This document shows, in pieces, positions 1 through 6,199 of a stretch of DNA of 8,857 nt. Where the stretch lies: contig JAIXTU010000316.1 in NCBI GenBank assembly GCA_027483785.1, positions 1 to 8,857 of the forward strand, given 5' to 3'. Under the pieces are notes generated by a model. The model saw nothing but the letters and a program-made list of their open reading frames with translations. It was not told the origin of the DNA and did not search any database. Position 1 is the first letter of the stretch; each line of letters opens with the position of its first letter. The stretch comes from Flavobacterium sp. (lineage in GTDB: Bacteria; Bacteroidota; Bacteroidia; Flavobacteriales; Flavobacteriaceae). Position numbers and translations under genes: made by a program.

Positions 1-1032
1 AAAAATAGCATCGTGGCTGTCGGAAACGTTAACAGCAGCTTTGCAATCGGCTTTTGTGGGAATTCGAATGGGCTTTTGTGCTTCGGTGTACGGATTGCAT
101 ACGTTCGGATTTAGATTAAGATCTTGAAAATCGTAACCAAGACTTTTGTTATCAAGCAGTTCACGAATCGTAAAAGCAATTGGTTTTCCCGTTCCATCGG
201 TACTGTACAAACGCTTTTCTAGCCAGTTTTCGTCGGTTGGTACCCTGTTTTTTTCGCTGTAGCGTTGCCAAGCGGTCCAAATACGGTCGCAATTTCCGTG
301 ATGTCCGTAGAACAACGGGTCAAATCCGCTTTCGATAAATGTAGCCATTTGTCCGCCCACCCAATTGTGAATGTTGTTGTGAAATGTTTGTTCTGCCATT
401 CCATCAATTTGGCTTTCTTTTTCAGATTTAACAGCCGGATAGCCTCCAAAAGTCTGGTAATTTGAAGCGCGTAATGTGGCACCAACATTTATGAAATCGG
501 TTGGAATTTCATCTTGTGCACTTACCAGGCGTGTTGGGTTGTACAACGGATTATCCGCTCCGCCCCAGTAATGCTCAGGAATGGTGTTCTTTTTGGTCCA
601 ATCCCAGTAATGTAATGCGAGAGTGGGCTCACCGACTGCTTTTTGCAATTTTTGTTCCATGGACCATAAATACAAACGGTGCCACGGCCAGACGTACCAG
701 TTGTAATGCACTTGATTGGCGTAGATACTCGTTGCACAAAATGTTGCATGTAGCATGCTTTGCGCTTCCCAACCGCTCGGATCCAACGGTGAAATTTGCG
801 AACGCTTTTTCAAGATTTTAAATGCATCTTTCAGCAATCTTATTTCGGGATCATCAATCGGTAGGTCGGCAATGTTTTTTCGCAATGCCAATCGAGTTTC
901 CGAAGATTTATGCACGCCTTCGTCTTTACAGCTCGTAAAAAGCGCGGTGGTACCAACTCCTAACGAAACTCCGGTTAAAGCTAGGGCTGTACTTTTAATG
1001 AACTGGCGGCGACTTTCTTGATTTGCTTCCAT
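1..1032 (-). CDS. Tyrosinase/polyphenol oxidase, Tat lipoprotein, 3' end cut by window edge
   Basis: Type-3 di-copper oxidase of the tyrosinase/catechol oxidase family, which uses O2 to oxidise phenols or catechols to o-quinones. The first 344 residues are present and the reading frame is still open at base 1. The N-terminus has a twin-arginine motif (SRRQFIK, residues 7-13), a hydrophobic stretch, then LFTSC with Cys35 as the likely lipidated residue. Lys36-Asp37-Glu38 follow, resembling a Bacteroidota surface-lipoprotein signal. Copper A is His95, His109 and His118; Cys99 in HATFC sits as in plant enzymes, where it forms a thioether with the middle His. Copper B is His218, His222 and the His244-His245 pair in DPLFYGHH. 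Glu214 and Asn219 match residues proposed to hold and activate the water needed for monophenol oxidation. The ATG lies 4 bp after the DoxX stop. No caddie protein gene is visible. Family assignment is firm; the substrate is not known. Confidence 0.93.
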   Translation of the reverse strand, partial: MEANQESRRQFIKSTALALTGVSLGVGTTALFTSCKDEGVHKSSETRLALRKNIADLPIDDPEIRLLKDAFKILKKRSQISPLDPSGWEAQSMLHATFCATSIYANQVHYNWYVWPWHRLYLWSMEQKLQKAVGEPTLALHYWDWTKKNTIPEHYWGGADNPLYNPTRLVSAQDEIPTDFINVGATLRASNYQTFGGYPAVKSEKESQIDGMAEQTFHNNIHNWVGGQMATFIESGFDPLFYGHHGNCDRIWTAWQRYSEKNRVPTDENWLEKRLYSTDGTGKPIAFTIRELLDNKSLGYDFQDLNLNPNVCNPYTEAQKPIRIPTKADCKAAVNVSDSHDAIF

Positions 1033-1036
1033 AATT

Positions 1037-1480
1037 TTATTGTATTACAGGCATGTTTTTGATGCACAAACGGTAGTCGATTGAGTATTTGCCGGGTCCT
1101 GTAACAAATAATAGTAAGAATCCTAAGCTGTACATGAATGGAATATCGCGCACAAGCGGACTATCGTTCCAGTGAATAATAAAATAGCCCGTGAGTGTTA
1201 CCGCAAGTATGGGCAGAATTGCAATTCGCGTTAGATATCCAAACAGTACGAAAACGGGAAAAATGAGATTTGCCGAAATGGCAAATAGCTGATTGAATTG
1301 ATCGGGTAGGTTTAGCGGATTTGGTACAACTTCTGCGACAGCGGTTCCAATGCCAATTTTCTTCAAGCCGTGAACAAGGATTAGTTCAAGACACAGCGCA
1401 GTTCGAAAGAGTAAAATACCCGCGTCGATAGAAATCATTTTGAAATTGTTGAATTCTAAGATTAGGTTTTGCGTTTTCAT
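1037..1480 (-). CDS. DoxX family membrane protein
   Basis: A 147-residue integral membrane protein of the DoxX family. Hydrophobic segments lie near residues 17-38 (with LVHGLKKIG after it), 67-85, 88-107 and 116-133, giving the usual four-helix layout. The C-terminal GPGKYSIDYRL is the family's typical ending. DoxX was named for a subunit of an archaeal thiosulfate:quinone oxidoreductase; most bacterial members have no proven reaction but are often tied to quinones or oxidative stress. The frame extends 15 codons further upstream, but that would overlap the amidohydrolase gene. The ATG at 1480 lies 2 bp past the amidohydrolase stop and was preferred. A later Met (MISIDAG, residue 15) is an alternative start. 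The gene is sandwiched between amidohydrolase and tyrosinase, so it could serve as an electron-linked or membrane partner of the oxidase. That last point is inference. Confidence 0.88.
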   Translation of the reverse strand: MKTQNLILEFNNFKMISIDAGILLFRTALCLELILVHGLKKIGIGTAVAEVVPNPLNLPDQFNQLFAISANLIFPVFVLFGYLTRIAILPILAVTLTGYFIIHWNDSPLVRDIPFMYSLGFLLLFVTGPGKYSIDYRLCIKNMPVIQ

Positions 1481-1482
1481 AA

Positions 1483-3291
1483 CTATTTGTTTTGATAACC
1501 TCCGTAATAATTTACTGGCGACCACGCTGGAATCGCTTTTTCGGTTTTTGGAGCCACTTTTTCGAACTCATTTTTGCCGTAAACTACAACGCCATTAACA
1601 ACGGTAAGTTCGGCTTCGATTTTTAAAATGTTCGACTCAGGAGTTTGAAAATAATCGTCAGACAAAAGCGATAAATCGGCCAAATATCCTGGTTTTATCT
1701 GTCCGCGGTCGCCGTCAAGCCCAATTAATTTAGCACTTCCTTGCGTGTACAGGCGCAAAGCTGTATTTCGGTCGAGCAGGTTGTTATCCGACAAGTGTTT
1801 GGTTCCACCAACTGTTTTACCTGTAACCAACCAGTGCAAGCCAATCCACGGATTGTAGGAGCTTACACGCGTGCCATCGGACCCCATTCCCACAGTAATT
1901 CCGAGCTCCAGCATTTTTCGAATGGGTGGCGATTGGTTTGCTGCTTTCAGACCATATCTTTTAATGAAGCTTTCGCCTTGAAAAGCCATTCGATGTTGTA
2001 TAGCAATTCCGCCGCCAAGGTTTTTTATTCTCTTTAGATTTTCTTCCGAAACGGTTTCGGCGTGATCAAAAAACCAGGTTAGTCCGTTAAGAGGTGTTTC
2101 TTTATTTATGCTTTCGATGACATTAAGAAAACGTGTAATACTTTCATTATAAGTAGCATGAATTCGGAATGGCCATTTGTTTTTCACCAATAATTCGAGA
2201 ACACTTTTGAGTTGTTCTTCCATTTTCGGGCTTAACTCGGGGCGTGGTTTGTCAAAGTTCTCAAAATCTGCTGCCGAAGCCACTACATTTTCGCCACCGC
2301 CTTGTACATAATATTCCAGAGGTTCGGAATGTTGGGCGGATTTTGAATCGCTGTGATTTCCGTGATCGCCGCAGCCTTGTCCGATTTCAACAGTACGAAT
2401 CCAATTCGAATAGTCGTCGAATTCTTTTCCTGCTTTTTGTGCAAAGAGGAAATGCGGAATCCGAACGCTCAGCTCCTGATTTTCGCAGAGCAAATCGGTA
2501 ATGGCATAGTCGTCTGGGAAATTCTGAAAACCTCCGCCAGCGTCCATAACAGCAGTGATACCAAACCGGTTGAGTTCAGTCATGAATTGTTTGGTAGAAT
2601 TTATCTTTTCGGCATGCGATAATTCAGGAAGTTTAGCTAAAGTAGCGTATAACAGATACGCATTTGGTTCGGCAACAAGTAAACCTGTCGGATTTCCGTT
2701 AATGTCTTTATCGATGAGCGAGCCTGCATTCACGGGAGTATCGGCGGTAATATTTAAAGCTTCTAATCCTGCTTTATTGAGGTAAGCATGTCCGTATAGA
2801 TAAAGAACGAAAGTTGGCACATTTCCAGTAGCTTGATTGATTTCCTCGAGCGTTGGAAGTCTTTTTTCTTCAAATTGATAAGCGCTCCAACCGCCAACTA
2901 CGCGGACCCATTGTCCTTGTGGGGTTCGTGCTGCCTGATCTTTTAGCATTTGTAAGGCAATTTTAAGCGATTTTACGCCGTCCCAGCGCAGTTCGGTATT
3001 GTAAAAGCGGCCGCCGCGAATTACGTGTAAATGTGAATCGAACAAACCGGGAATCATCGTTTTTCCTGCCGCATCAATCAGTTTTGTTTTTTTCGTTTTA
3101 GTTTTCAACAGTTCTTTGGCACTGCCTACTTTGACGATTTTGCCAGCTGAAATTGAAACTGCTTCTGCAACGCTGTTTTTATCGTCTAAGGTGTAAATTT
3201 TGGCGTTATAGATAATCAGTTCTGGTGCTTGTTGTGAAAAGCAATAGAAGCTAGCCAATAGCGAGAGAAAGAGGAGTTTATACCGTATCAT
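1483..3291 (-). CDS. Exported YtcJ-type amidohydrolase
   Basis: A 602-residue metal-dependent hydrolase of the amidohydrolase superfamily (amidohydrolase-3/YtcJ-like), whose members hydrolyse C-N bonds in amides, ureas or cyclic imides. Residues 1-20 form a Sec signal peptide (Lys5, a Leu/Phe-rich core, then FSQQ), so the enzyme should act in the periplasm or outside. Residues 25-80 are the first part of the small beta-sandwich. The metal-site residues are visible: His87 and His89 in FDSHLHV, His377 in IHATYNE, His409 in FFDHAE and Asp471 in GSDGTR. The C-terminal IKPGYLADLSLL returns to the beta-sandwich. Residues 305-322 form a segment rich in His, Cys and Asp (Cys306, His309, His312, His320) just before the GGGENV motif, and look like a family-unusual loop. 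A 58-bp gap with a hairpin separates it from the upstream hydrolase gene. The exact substrate cannot be predicted. Confidence 0.9.
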   Translation of the reverse strand: MIRYKLLFLSLLASFYCFSQQAPELIIYNAKIYTLDDKNSVAEAVSISAGKIVKVGSAKELLKTKTKKTKLIDAAGKTMIPGLFDSHLHVIRGGRFYNTELRWDGVKSLKIALQMLKDQAARTPQGQWVRVVGGWSAYQFEEKRLPTLEEINQATGNVPTFVLYLYGHAYLNKAGLEALNITADTPVNAGSLIDKDINGNPTGLLVAEPNAYLLYATLAKLPELSHAEKINSTKQFMTELNRFGITAVMDAGGGFQNFPDDYAITDLLCENQELSVRIPHFLFAQKAGKEFDDYSNWIRTVEIGQGCGDHGNHSDSKSAQHSEPLEYYVQGGGENVVASAADFENFDKPRPELSPKMEEQLKSVLELLVKNKWPFRIHATYNESITRFLNVIESINKETPLNGLTWFFDHAETVSEENLKRIKNLGGGIAIQHRMAFQGESFIKRYGLKAANQSPPIRKMLELGITVGMGSDGTRVSSYNPWIGLHWLVTGKTVGGTKHLSDNNLLDRNTALRLYTQGSAKLIGLDGDRGQIKPGYLADLSLLSDDYFQTPESNILKIEAELTVVNGVVVYGKNEFEKVAPKTEKAIPAWSPVNYYGGYQNK

Positions 3292-3306
3292 TTTTATTGG
3301 ATTTTA

Positions 3307-3340
3307 AATCCGCTGCACTGCATTTCACAGGCAGCGGATT
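3307..3340. promoter_or_regulatory. Hairpin in the leader of the amidohydrolase gene
   Basis: A perfect 10-bp inverted repeat (AATCCGCTGC / GCAGCGGATT) is extended inward by CTG/CAG around a 7-nt loop with a single bulged base, giving 13 pairs. It fills most of the only gap between the exported cysteine hydrolase and the amidohydrolase, ending about 15 nt before the amidohydrolase ATG. On the plus strand it is followed by AATTTCTTTTT, a good T-run, but no plus-strand gene precedes it. On the minus strand the T-run is only TTT, then AAAAT. It could be a weak terminator or attenuator, an mRNA-stabilising 3' end for the upstream gene, or an element that sets expression of the downstream gene. 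Confidence 0.55.
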
Positions 3341-3349
3341 AATTTCTTT

Positions 3350-4036
3350 TTAGTGCTTCAACATTTCACGAGCGTACTGAATTCCTATGCCGTAGCCGCC
3401 TCCGAAGCGCTGCGCTAAATCGTTTACAGGAACGTAAGTTTCTTTTCTCGCCCAATCTCTTTGAAGTTCTAAAAGGTATTGTAAGGCAGTCATAGGTTTA
3501 GCGCCCGCCTGTACCATACGTGTTATTGCCTGATTGTGCGCTTCCGCAGAAATATCACCACAAGCATCCGTAATTACGTACACTTCGTAACCCTCACTAA
3601 TTGCCGATAAAGCTGGGCCAACAATACATACGCTCGTCCATAAACCCGCCAAAACGATTTTCTTTTTACCTTTTCCGGTAATAGCTTTGTGCGCGTTTAC
3701 ATCTTCCCAAGTATTCATCGTTGTTCTATCGATATAGAGTTTGGTGTTCGGATAAAACTCTAAAATTTCAGGAAAAACGGGTCCGCTAAACGTCTTTTCT
3801 GCCACTGTAGTTACAACGGTAGCCACATTAAAAATTTTTGAAGCTCCGGCGATAAGCCCAGTATTGTTGCGCAATTGAATAGGATCGACACTTTTAGTAG
3901 CAAAAGCCATTTGTCCTTCGTGATCAATTAGTACGAGTGCGTGGTTGGTAGGATTCAACAATTCTGGACTTGGTTTTTGAGCTAACGCCAATGAACTAAT
4001 TGCTGCAAACAGCAGTGTAAAAAATTGCTTTTTCAT
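3350..4036 (-). CDS. Exported isochorismatase-fold cysteine hydrolase (YcaC-like)
   Basis: A 228-residue member of the isochorismatase-like cysteine hydrolase superfamily, closest by motif to the YcaC group of uncharacterised hydrolases. Residues 1-19 are a clear Sec signal peptide (MKKQFF, then a Leu/Ala core, ALA before Gln20), which is unusual because most relatives are cytoplasmic. Asp38 in LVLIDHE and Cys137 in LAGLWTSVC are the expected catalytic Asp and nucleophile, 99 residues apart. The basic triad residue is not obvious; the region where it is expected reads IDRTTMNTW (Arg104). The run after the Cys (GPALSAISEGYEV, then ITDACGD and AEAHNQAITRM) is typical of YcaC-like proteins. The frame extends 37 codons upstream, but that would overlap dps and bury the signal peptide, so the ATG at 4036 was chosen. 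The 55-bp A/T-rich leader shows no clear promoter. The substrate is unknown. Confidence 0.88.
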   Translation of the reverse strand: MKKQFFTLLFAAISSLALAQKPSPELLNPTNHALVLIDHEGQMAFATKSVDPIQLRNNTGLIAGASKIFNVATVVTTVAEKTFSGPVFPEILEFYPNTKLYIDRTTMNTWEDVNAHKAITGKGKKKIVLAGLWTSVCIVGPALSAISEGYEVYVITDACGDISAEAHNQAITRMVQAGAKPMTALQYLLELQRDWARKETYVPVNDLAQRFGGGYGIGIQYAREMLKH

Positions 4037-4091
4037 AATGATTAAAAATTTAAGGTTATTTGTTTTTGATTTATAAGTTATTGAATGAGAG

Positions 4092-4562
4092 TTACTTGTG
4101 CGAAAGTGACGCGCGAAGCATCCATGCCATTTTTTCATGTTGTTCAAGAACTCCGGTAATAAAATCGCTGCTTCCTAAATCGTGGTATTGGTCAGCGAAT
4201 GGTTTTATTTGTTCGCGAATTTTGAGGATGATACTTTCATGATTTTCCAGTAAGTTTTGAATGAATCCATCGCTGTCATTTGGTTTCCTATTCAGTTCGG
4301 AAAGGTGCGTGAGTTCTAGAAATTCACTTAGCGACGCAGGTACATAATGACCGATTGATCGGATACGTTCGGCTATATCGTCGATGATCTCATCAATTAT
4401 TTCGTACTGGTCTTCAAAAAGCTTGTGTTTTAAATAAAAGTCGGCGCCTTCTACATTCCAATGTGCTTTGCGTGTTTGGGTGTATAAGAGGTATTCATCG
4501 GCGAGAATCCGGTTCAAGCTCTCGGCAACTTTCAGTCGATTTTCTGCGGTAATTCCTATCAT
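4092..4562 (-). CDS. dps: Dps-family ferritin-like DNA-protection protein
   Basis: A 156-residue member of the Dps/miniferritin family, which forms hollow dodecamers that oxidise Fe(II) with hydrogen peroxide, store the iron and so limit hydroxyl-radical damage. The ferroxidase signature runs from AHWNVEG to DDIAERI. His34, His46, Glu50, Asp61 and Glu65 have exactly the spacing (12, 4, 11, 4) of the inter-subunit iron site in known Dps proteins, with Glu in place of the usual Asp at residue 50. The protein is a near full-length four-helix bundle without a long Lys-rich N-terminal tail, so DNA binding is uncertain. It starts 2 bp after the stop of the upstream 118-residue gene, so it has no room for its own promoter in the gap and is probably co-transcribed. 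Its place in this operon fits a role in peroxide or redox stress linked to the neighbouring enzymes. Confidence 0.95.
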   Translation of the reverse strand: MIGITAENRLKVAESLNRILADEYLLYTQTRKAHWNVEGADFYLKHKLFEDQYEIIDEIIDDIAERIRSIGHYVPASLSEFLELTHLSELNRKPNDSDGFIQNLLENHESIILKIREQIKPFADQYHDLGSSDFITGVLEQHEKMAWMLRASLSHK

Positions 4563-4564
4563 TA

Positions 4565-4921
4565 TTAAGAGATTTTGTGTTTTACTTTAGATTGTACGTC
4601 GGTTAAAATTCGTTCGTTGGAGTAGGGGTAATCGAAACCGGGTTCAGAGATGCTAGCGATGGGAAATTTCTGCGCTAATTTTTCGCGAATGCGGTTTCGC
4701 TGGTCTTGATCGTAACGTCCGCCGATTAGTACGAGATCGAGATCAATTAATTGCTCCAGAGTTTCCAAGCCCGACGATTCATTTAAAGCTGCATAGATGT
4801 TGAGATCGGAAGCCGTTTTCAATAAACTAACTACTTCTGCACGCCGTTGCGGATTACCTCCAAAAACGAGTATTGTTGGTGCATTTTCTTGTTTTGAAGG
4901 ATAGTGTGTTACCAAGTCCAT
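4565..4921 (-). CDS. Protein of unknown function with a predicted Rossmann/receiver-like fold
   Basis: I do not recognise this 118-residue protein. It reads as a compact alternating beta/alpha fold: strand TILVFGG (residues 16-22), helix around RRAEVVSLLKTA, strand NIYAAL, helix GLETLEQLI, strand LDLVLIGGRYD, helix RNRIREKLAQKF, then a Tyr/Pro-containing loop and a Lys-rich C-terminus. This resembles a small receiver-like or flavodoxin-like domain, but the acidic pocket and phospho-Asp of true receivers are not evident, and there is no GxGxxG dinucleotide motif. There is no signal peptide or membrane segment, so it is probably cytoplasmic. It lies 1 bp after an NTF2-fold gene and 2 bp before dps, which makes co-expression likely. 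A real gene is supported by the tight packing and good codon structure; no function is assigned. Confidence 0.8.
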   Translation of the reverse strand: MDLVTHYPSKQENAPTILVFGGNPQRRAEVVSLLKTASDLNIYAALNESSGLETLEQLIDLDLVLIGGRYDQDQRNRIREKLAQKFPIASISEPGFDYPYSNERILTDVQSKVKHKIS

Positions 4922-4922
4922 A

Positions 4923-5378
4923 TTAAATTGAAAAAGAAGTTCCTAAGAGCGGCGATTGATCTAGATAAATCACTTTATAATTCCTTTTCACGAAGCGCCA
5001 TACGCCATTTTCCTTCAGTAATTTATCTTCATATTGTGCTAAATTGTAATTACTTACACCCGATTTAGAATGGGCAATTTCATTTACATAGAAATGCGCA
5101 GTTGCCGTTTCTTTGTTAATTTGGATGTTTCCGCCGGCAGGCAATTGCACAAAAAATCCCCAGCTAGCTAATAAGCCGGAAAAAGCCGTACTTATTTCAT
5201 CAATACCAACGAAGTGCTGATTGATTGGTGGACCAATTGTCCATTCGCCGTGTGCCATCCATAACGATTTAAATAGCTCGACATCAATGCGGTTGGCAGC
5301 ATCTGCGAATTTGTACGATAATGCTCTGATGGCATTTTCGTCTTCGATGGCTGTAATTCGTTCTTCTAGTGTTTTCAT
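4923..5378 (-). CDS. NTF2/SnoaL-fold protein (first of two from the left)
   Basis: A 151-residue protein of the NTF2-like superfamily, SnoaL-like branch. These cone-shaped folds include dehydratases, isomerases and cyclases of small molecules, along with non-catalytic binding proteins. The N-terminal helical part is typical (IEDENAIRALSYKFADAAN, then DVELFKSLW), followed by a beta-sheet half with GEWTIGPP, TATAHFYVNEIAHS, YNLAQYEDKLLKENGVWRF and KRNYKVIYLD. Asp26, Asp32 and His43 are candidates for the polar pocket, but no catalytic set can be assigned. It has no signal peptide. It begins 12 bp after the DoxX-like gene and ends 1 bp before the unknown 118-residue gene. It differs strongly from the other NTF2-fold gene at 5802-6194, so the two are not a recent duplication. 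Confidence 0.86.
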   Translation of the reverse strand: MKTLEERITAIEDENAIRALSYKFADAANRIDVELFKSLWMAHGEWTIGPPINQHFVGIDEISTAFSGLLASWGFFVQLPAGGNIQINKETATAHFYVNEIAHSKSGVSNYNLAQYEDKLLKENGVWRFVKRNYKVIYLDQSPLLGTSFSI

Positions 5379-5390
5379 TAGATGAAATTT

Positions 5391-5771
5391 TTACTTTATT
5401 GGATTTACATTTAACACTCGTTGTCTTAGCTCAGGAAATCTTATGAAAGCCACAATCCAAATGAATGCTTGAATAACGCAAGGCGCTATGATACTTTCAT
5501 TGTGTTCCAAATGTGTTGCAATGGCACCTCCCATGTAAGCAGCTAGCAGTAGCGTACCAATAATTCCCGTGCGAGGAATAATGAAGAGTGTTATGGATAA
5601 AAGTTCGATCAAACCTATGTAGAAAAATATCTGTTGACTTAATCCGAAATTTTTTGCCAATTCAATGTCGGTTTCCGCTGGCATCAATTTTCCGGAAGCA
5701 CTGCCTAGAAAAATAAAGGCTACAATGGCCGTTAGCGACCAATTAATTATTTTTTTTGTTTTTGCATTCAT
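5391..5771 (-). CDS. DoxX-like family membrane protein
   Basis: A 126-residue membrane protein with four predicted hydrophobic segments at about residues 10-28, 48-66, 68-87 and 96-111. The pattern matches the DoxX-like group: FLGSASGKLM after the first helix, GLIELLSITLFIIPRTG in the second, and LLLAAYMGGAIATHLEH in the third. No enzymatic reaction is established for this group; members are common beside NTF2-fold and hydrolase genes. It shares little sequence with the DoxX protein at 1037-1480, so the two come from different branches. It sits between the two NTF2-fold genes, 30 bp after one and 12 bp before the other. The 30-bp leader is A-rich and shows no recognisable promoter. A link to the quinone pool is inference from the family. 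Confidence 0.87.
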   Translation of the reverse strand: MNAKTKKIINWSLTAIVAFIFLGSASGKLMPAETDIELAKNFGLSQQIFFYIGLIELLSITLFIIPRTGIIGTLLLAAYMGGAIATHLEHNESIIAPCVIQAFIWIVAFIRFPELRQRVLNVNPIK

Positions 5772-5801
5772 ATCAATCTGTTTTTGATTTGTATTACACT
5801 T

Positions 5802-6194
5802 TTAGTTAAATGTTTGGTCGGTAAAAATCTCTCTGTGGCTACATTTCCAAATATTGTCGTGTTGTGTGAGTGTATCCGCAACTACTGATGTACCTATGAT
5901 GTTCATTGTTTTTTTATTAAGGATAGTTAGATATGATTTGACATGTACTTGGGTAGATGAAATTTGCGTAATCACCGGATTAGTAATTAAATGGCGCGTT
6001 CCGCCTTGGTTTTTGACGACCTCATAAAATGATTTGAGCCAAGTCATATAATCTGGAACAGTATTAAAACTTCCGAATGGGCTTTTGAATGAAAAGTCGT
6101 TCATTAAGACTGATTGGTGAAGGTCGAAGTCGCCGTCGTCAAAACTCATTTCTGCTAGATAAATCGGTTTTAGAATTTCGCTGGTATTTGTCAT
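5802..6194 (-). CDS. NTF2/SnoaL-fold protein (second from the left)
   Basis: A 130-residue protein best placed in the NTF2-like/SnoaL-like superfamily. The N-terminal helix contains IYLAEMSFDDGDFD. It is followed by a strand pair (NDFSFKSPFGSFN), a helix with YMTWLKSFYEVV, and the beta-sheet half: GGTRHLITNPVI, TQVHVKSYLTIL, GTSVVADTLTQHDNIWKCSHREIF. The RHLITNP motif and the ending D..W.C..R are typical of SnoaL-like proteins that carry a small-molecule pocket. There is no signal peptide or membrane segment. It starts 5 bp after the alpha/beta hydrolase stop, so the two are likely translated from the same message and may act in sequence. Whether it is an enzyme or a binding protein is open. 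Confidence 0.84.
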   Translation of the reverse strand: MTNTSEILKPIYLAEMSFDDGDFDLHQSVLMNDFSFKSPFGSFNTVPDYMTWLKSFYEVVKNQGGTRHLITNPVITQISSTQVHVKSYLTILNKKTMNIIGTSVVADTLTQHDNIWKCSHREIFTDQTFN

Positions 6195-6199
6195 GATCT

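Noticed and set aside
219..821. Open frames on both strands across the tyrosinase region
   Set aside because: They are shadows of the tyrosinase frame, which carries all copper motifs and a signal sequence; their products show no family features.
1481..1525. Longer start for the DoxX protein, adding 15 residues
   Set aside because: It would overlap the end of the amidohydrolase gene; the ATG at 1480 just after that stop gives a normal DoxX N-terminus.
1741..2785. Plus-strand open frames inside the amidohydrolase gene
   Set aside because: They lie opposite a full-length conserved enzyme and their translations show no recognisable domains.
3307..3350. Calling the hairpin a plain terminator
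   Set aside because: The good T-run is only on the plus strand, where no gene ends; on the coding strand the T-run is too short to be sure.
4037..4147. Longer start for the YcaC-like hydrolase, adding 37 residues
   Set aside because: It would overlap dps by 56 bp and bury a clean Sec signal peptide that begins at the ATG at 4036.
4061..5790. Shared 12-mer TGTTTTTGATTT (plus strand) at 4061-4072 and 5779-5790, ahead of two genes
   Set aside because: It is low-complexity, sits at different distances from the two start codons (8 and 25 bp), and does not match the flavobacterial TAnnTTTG promoter element.
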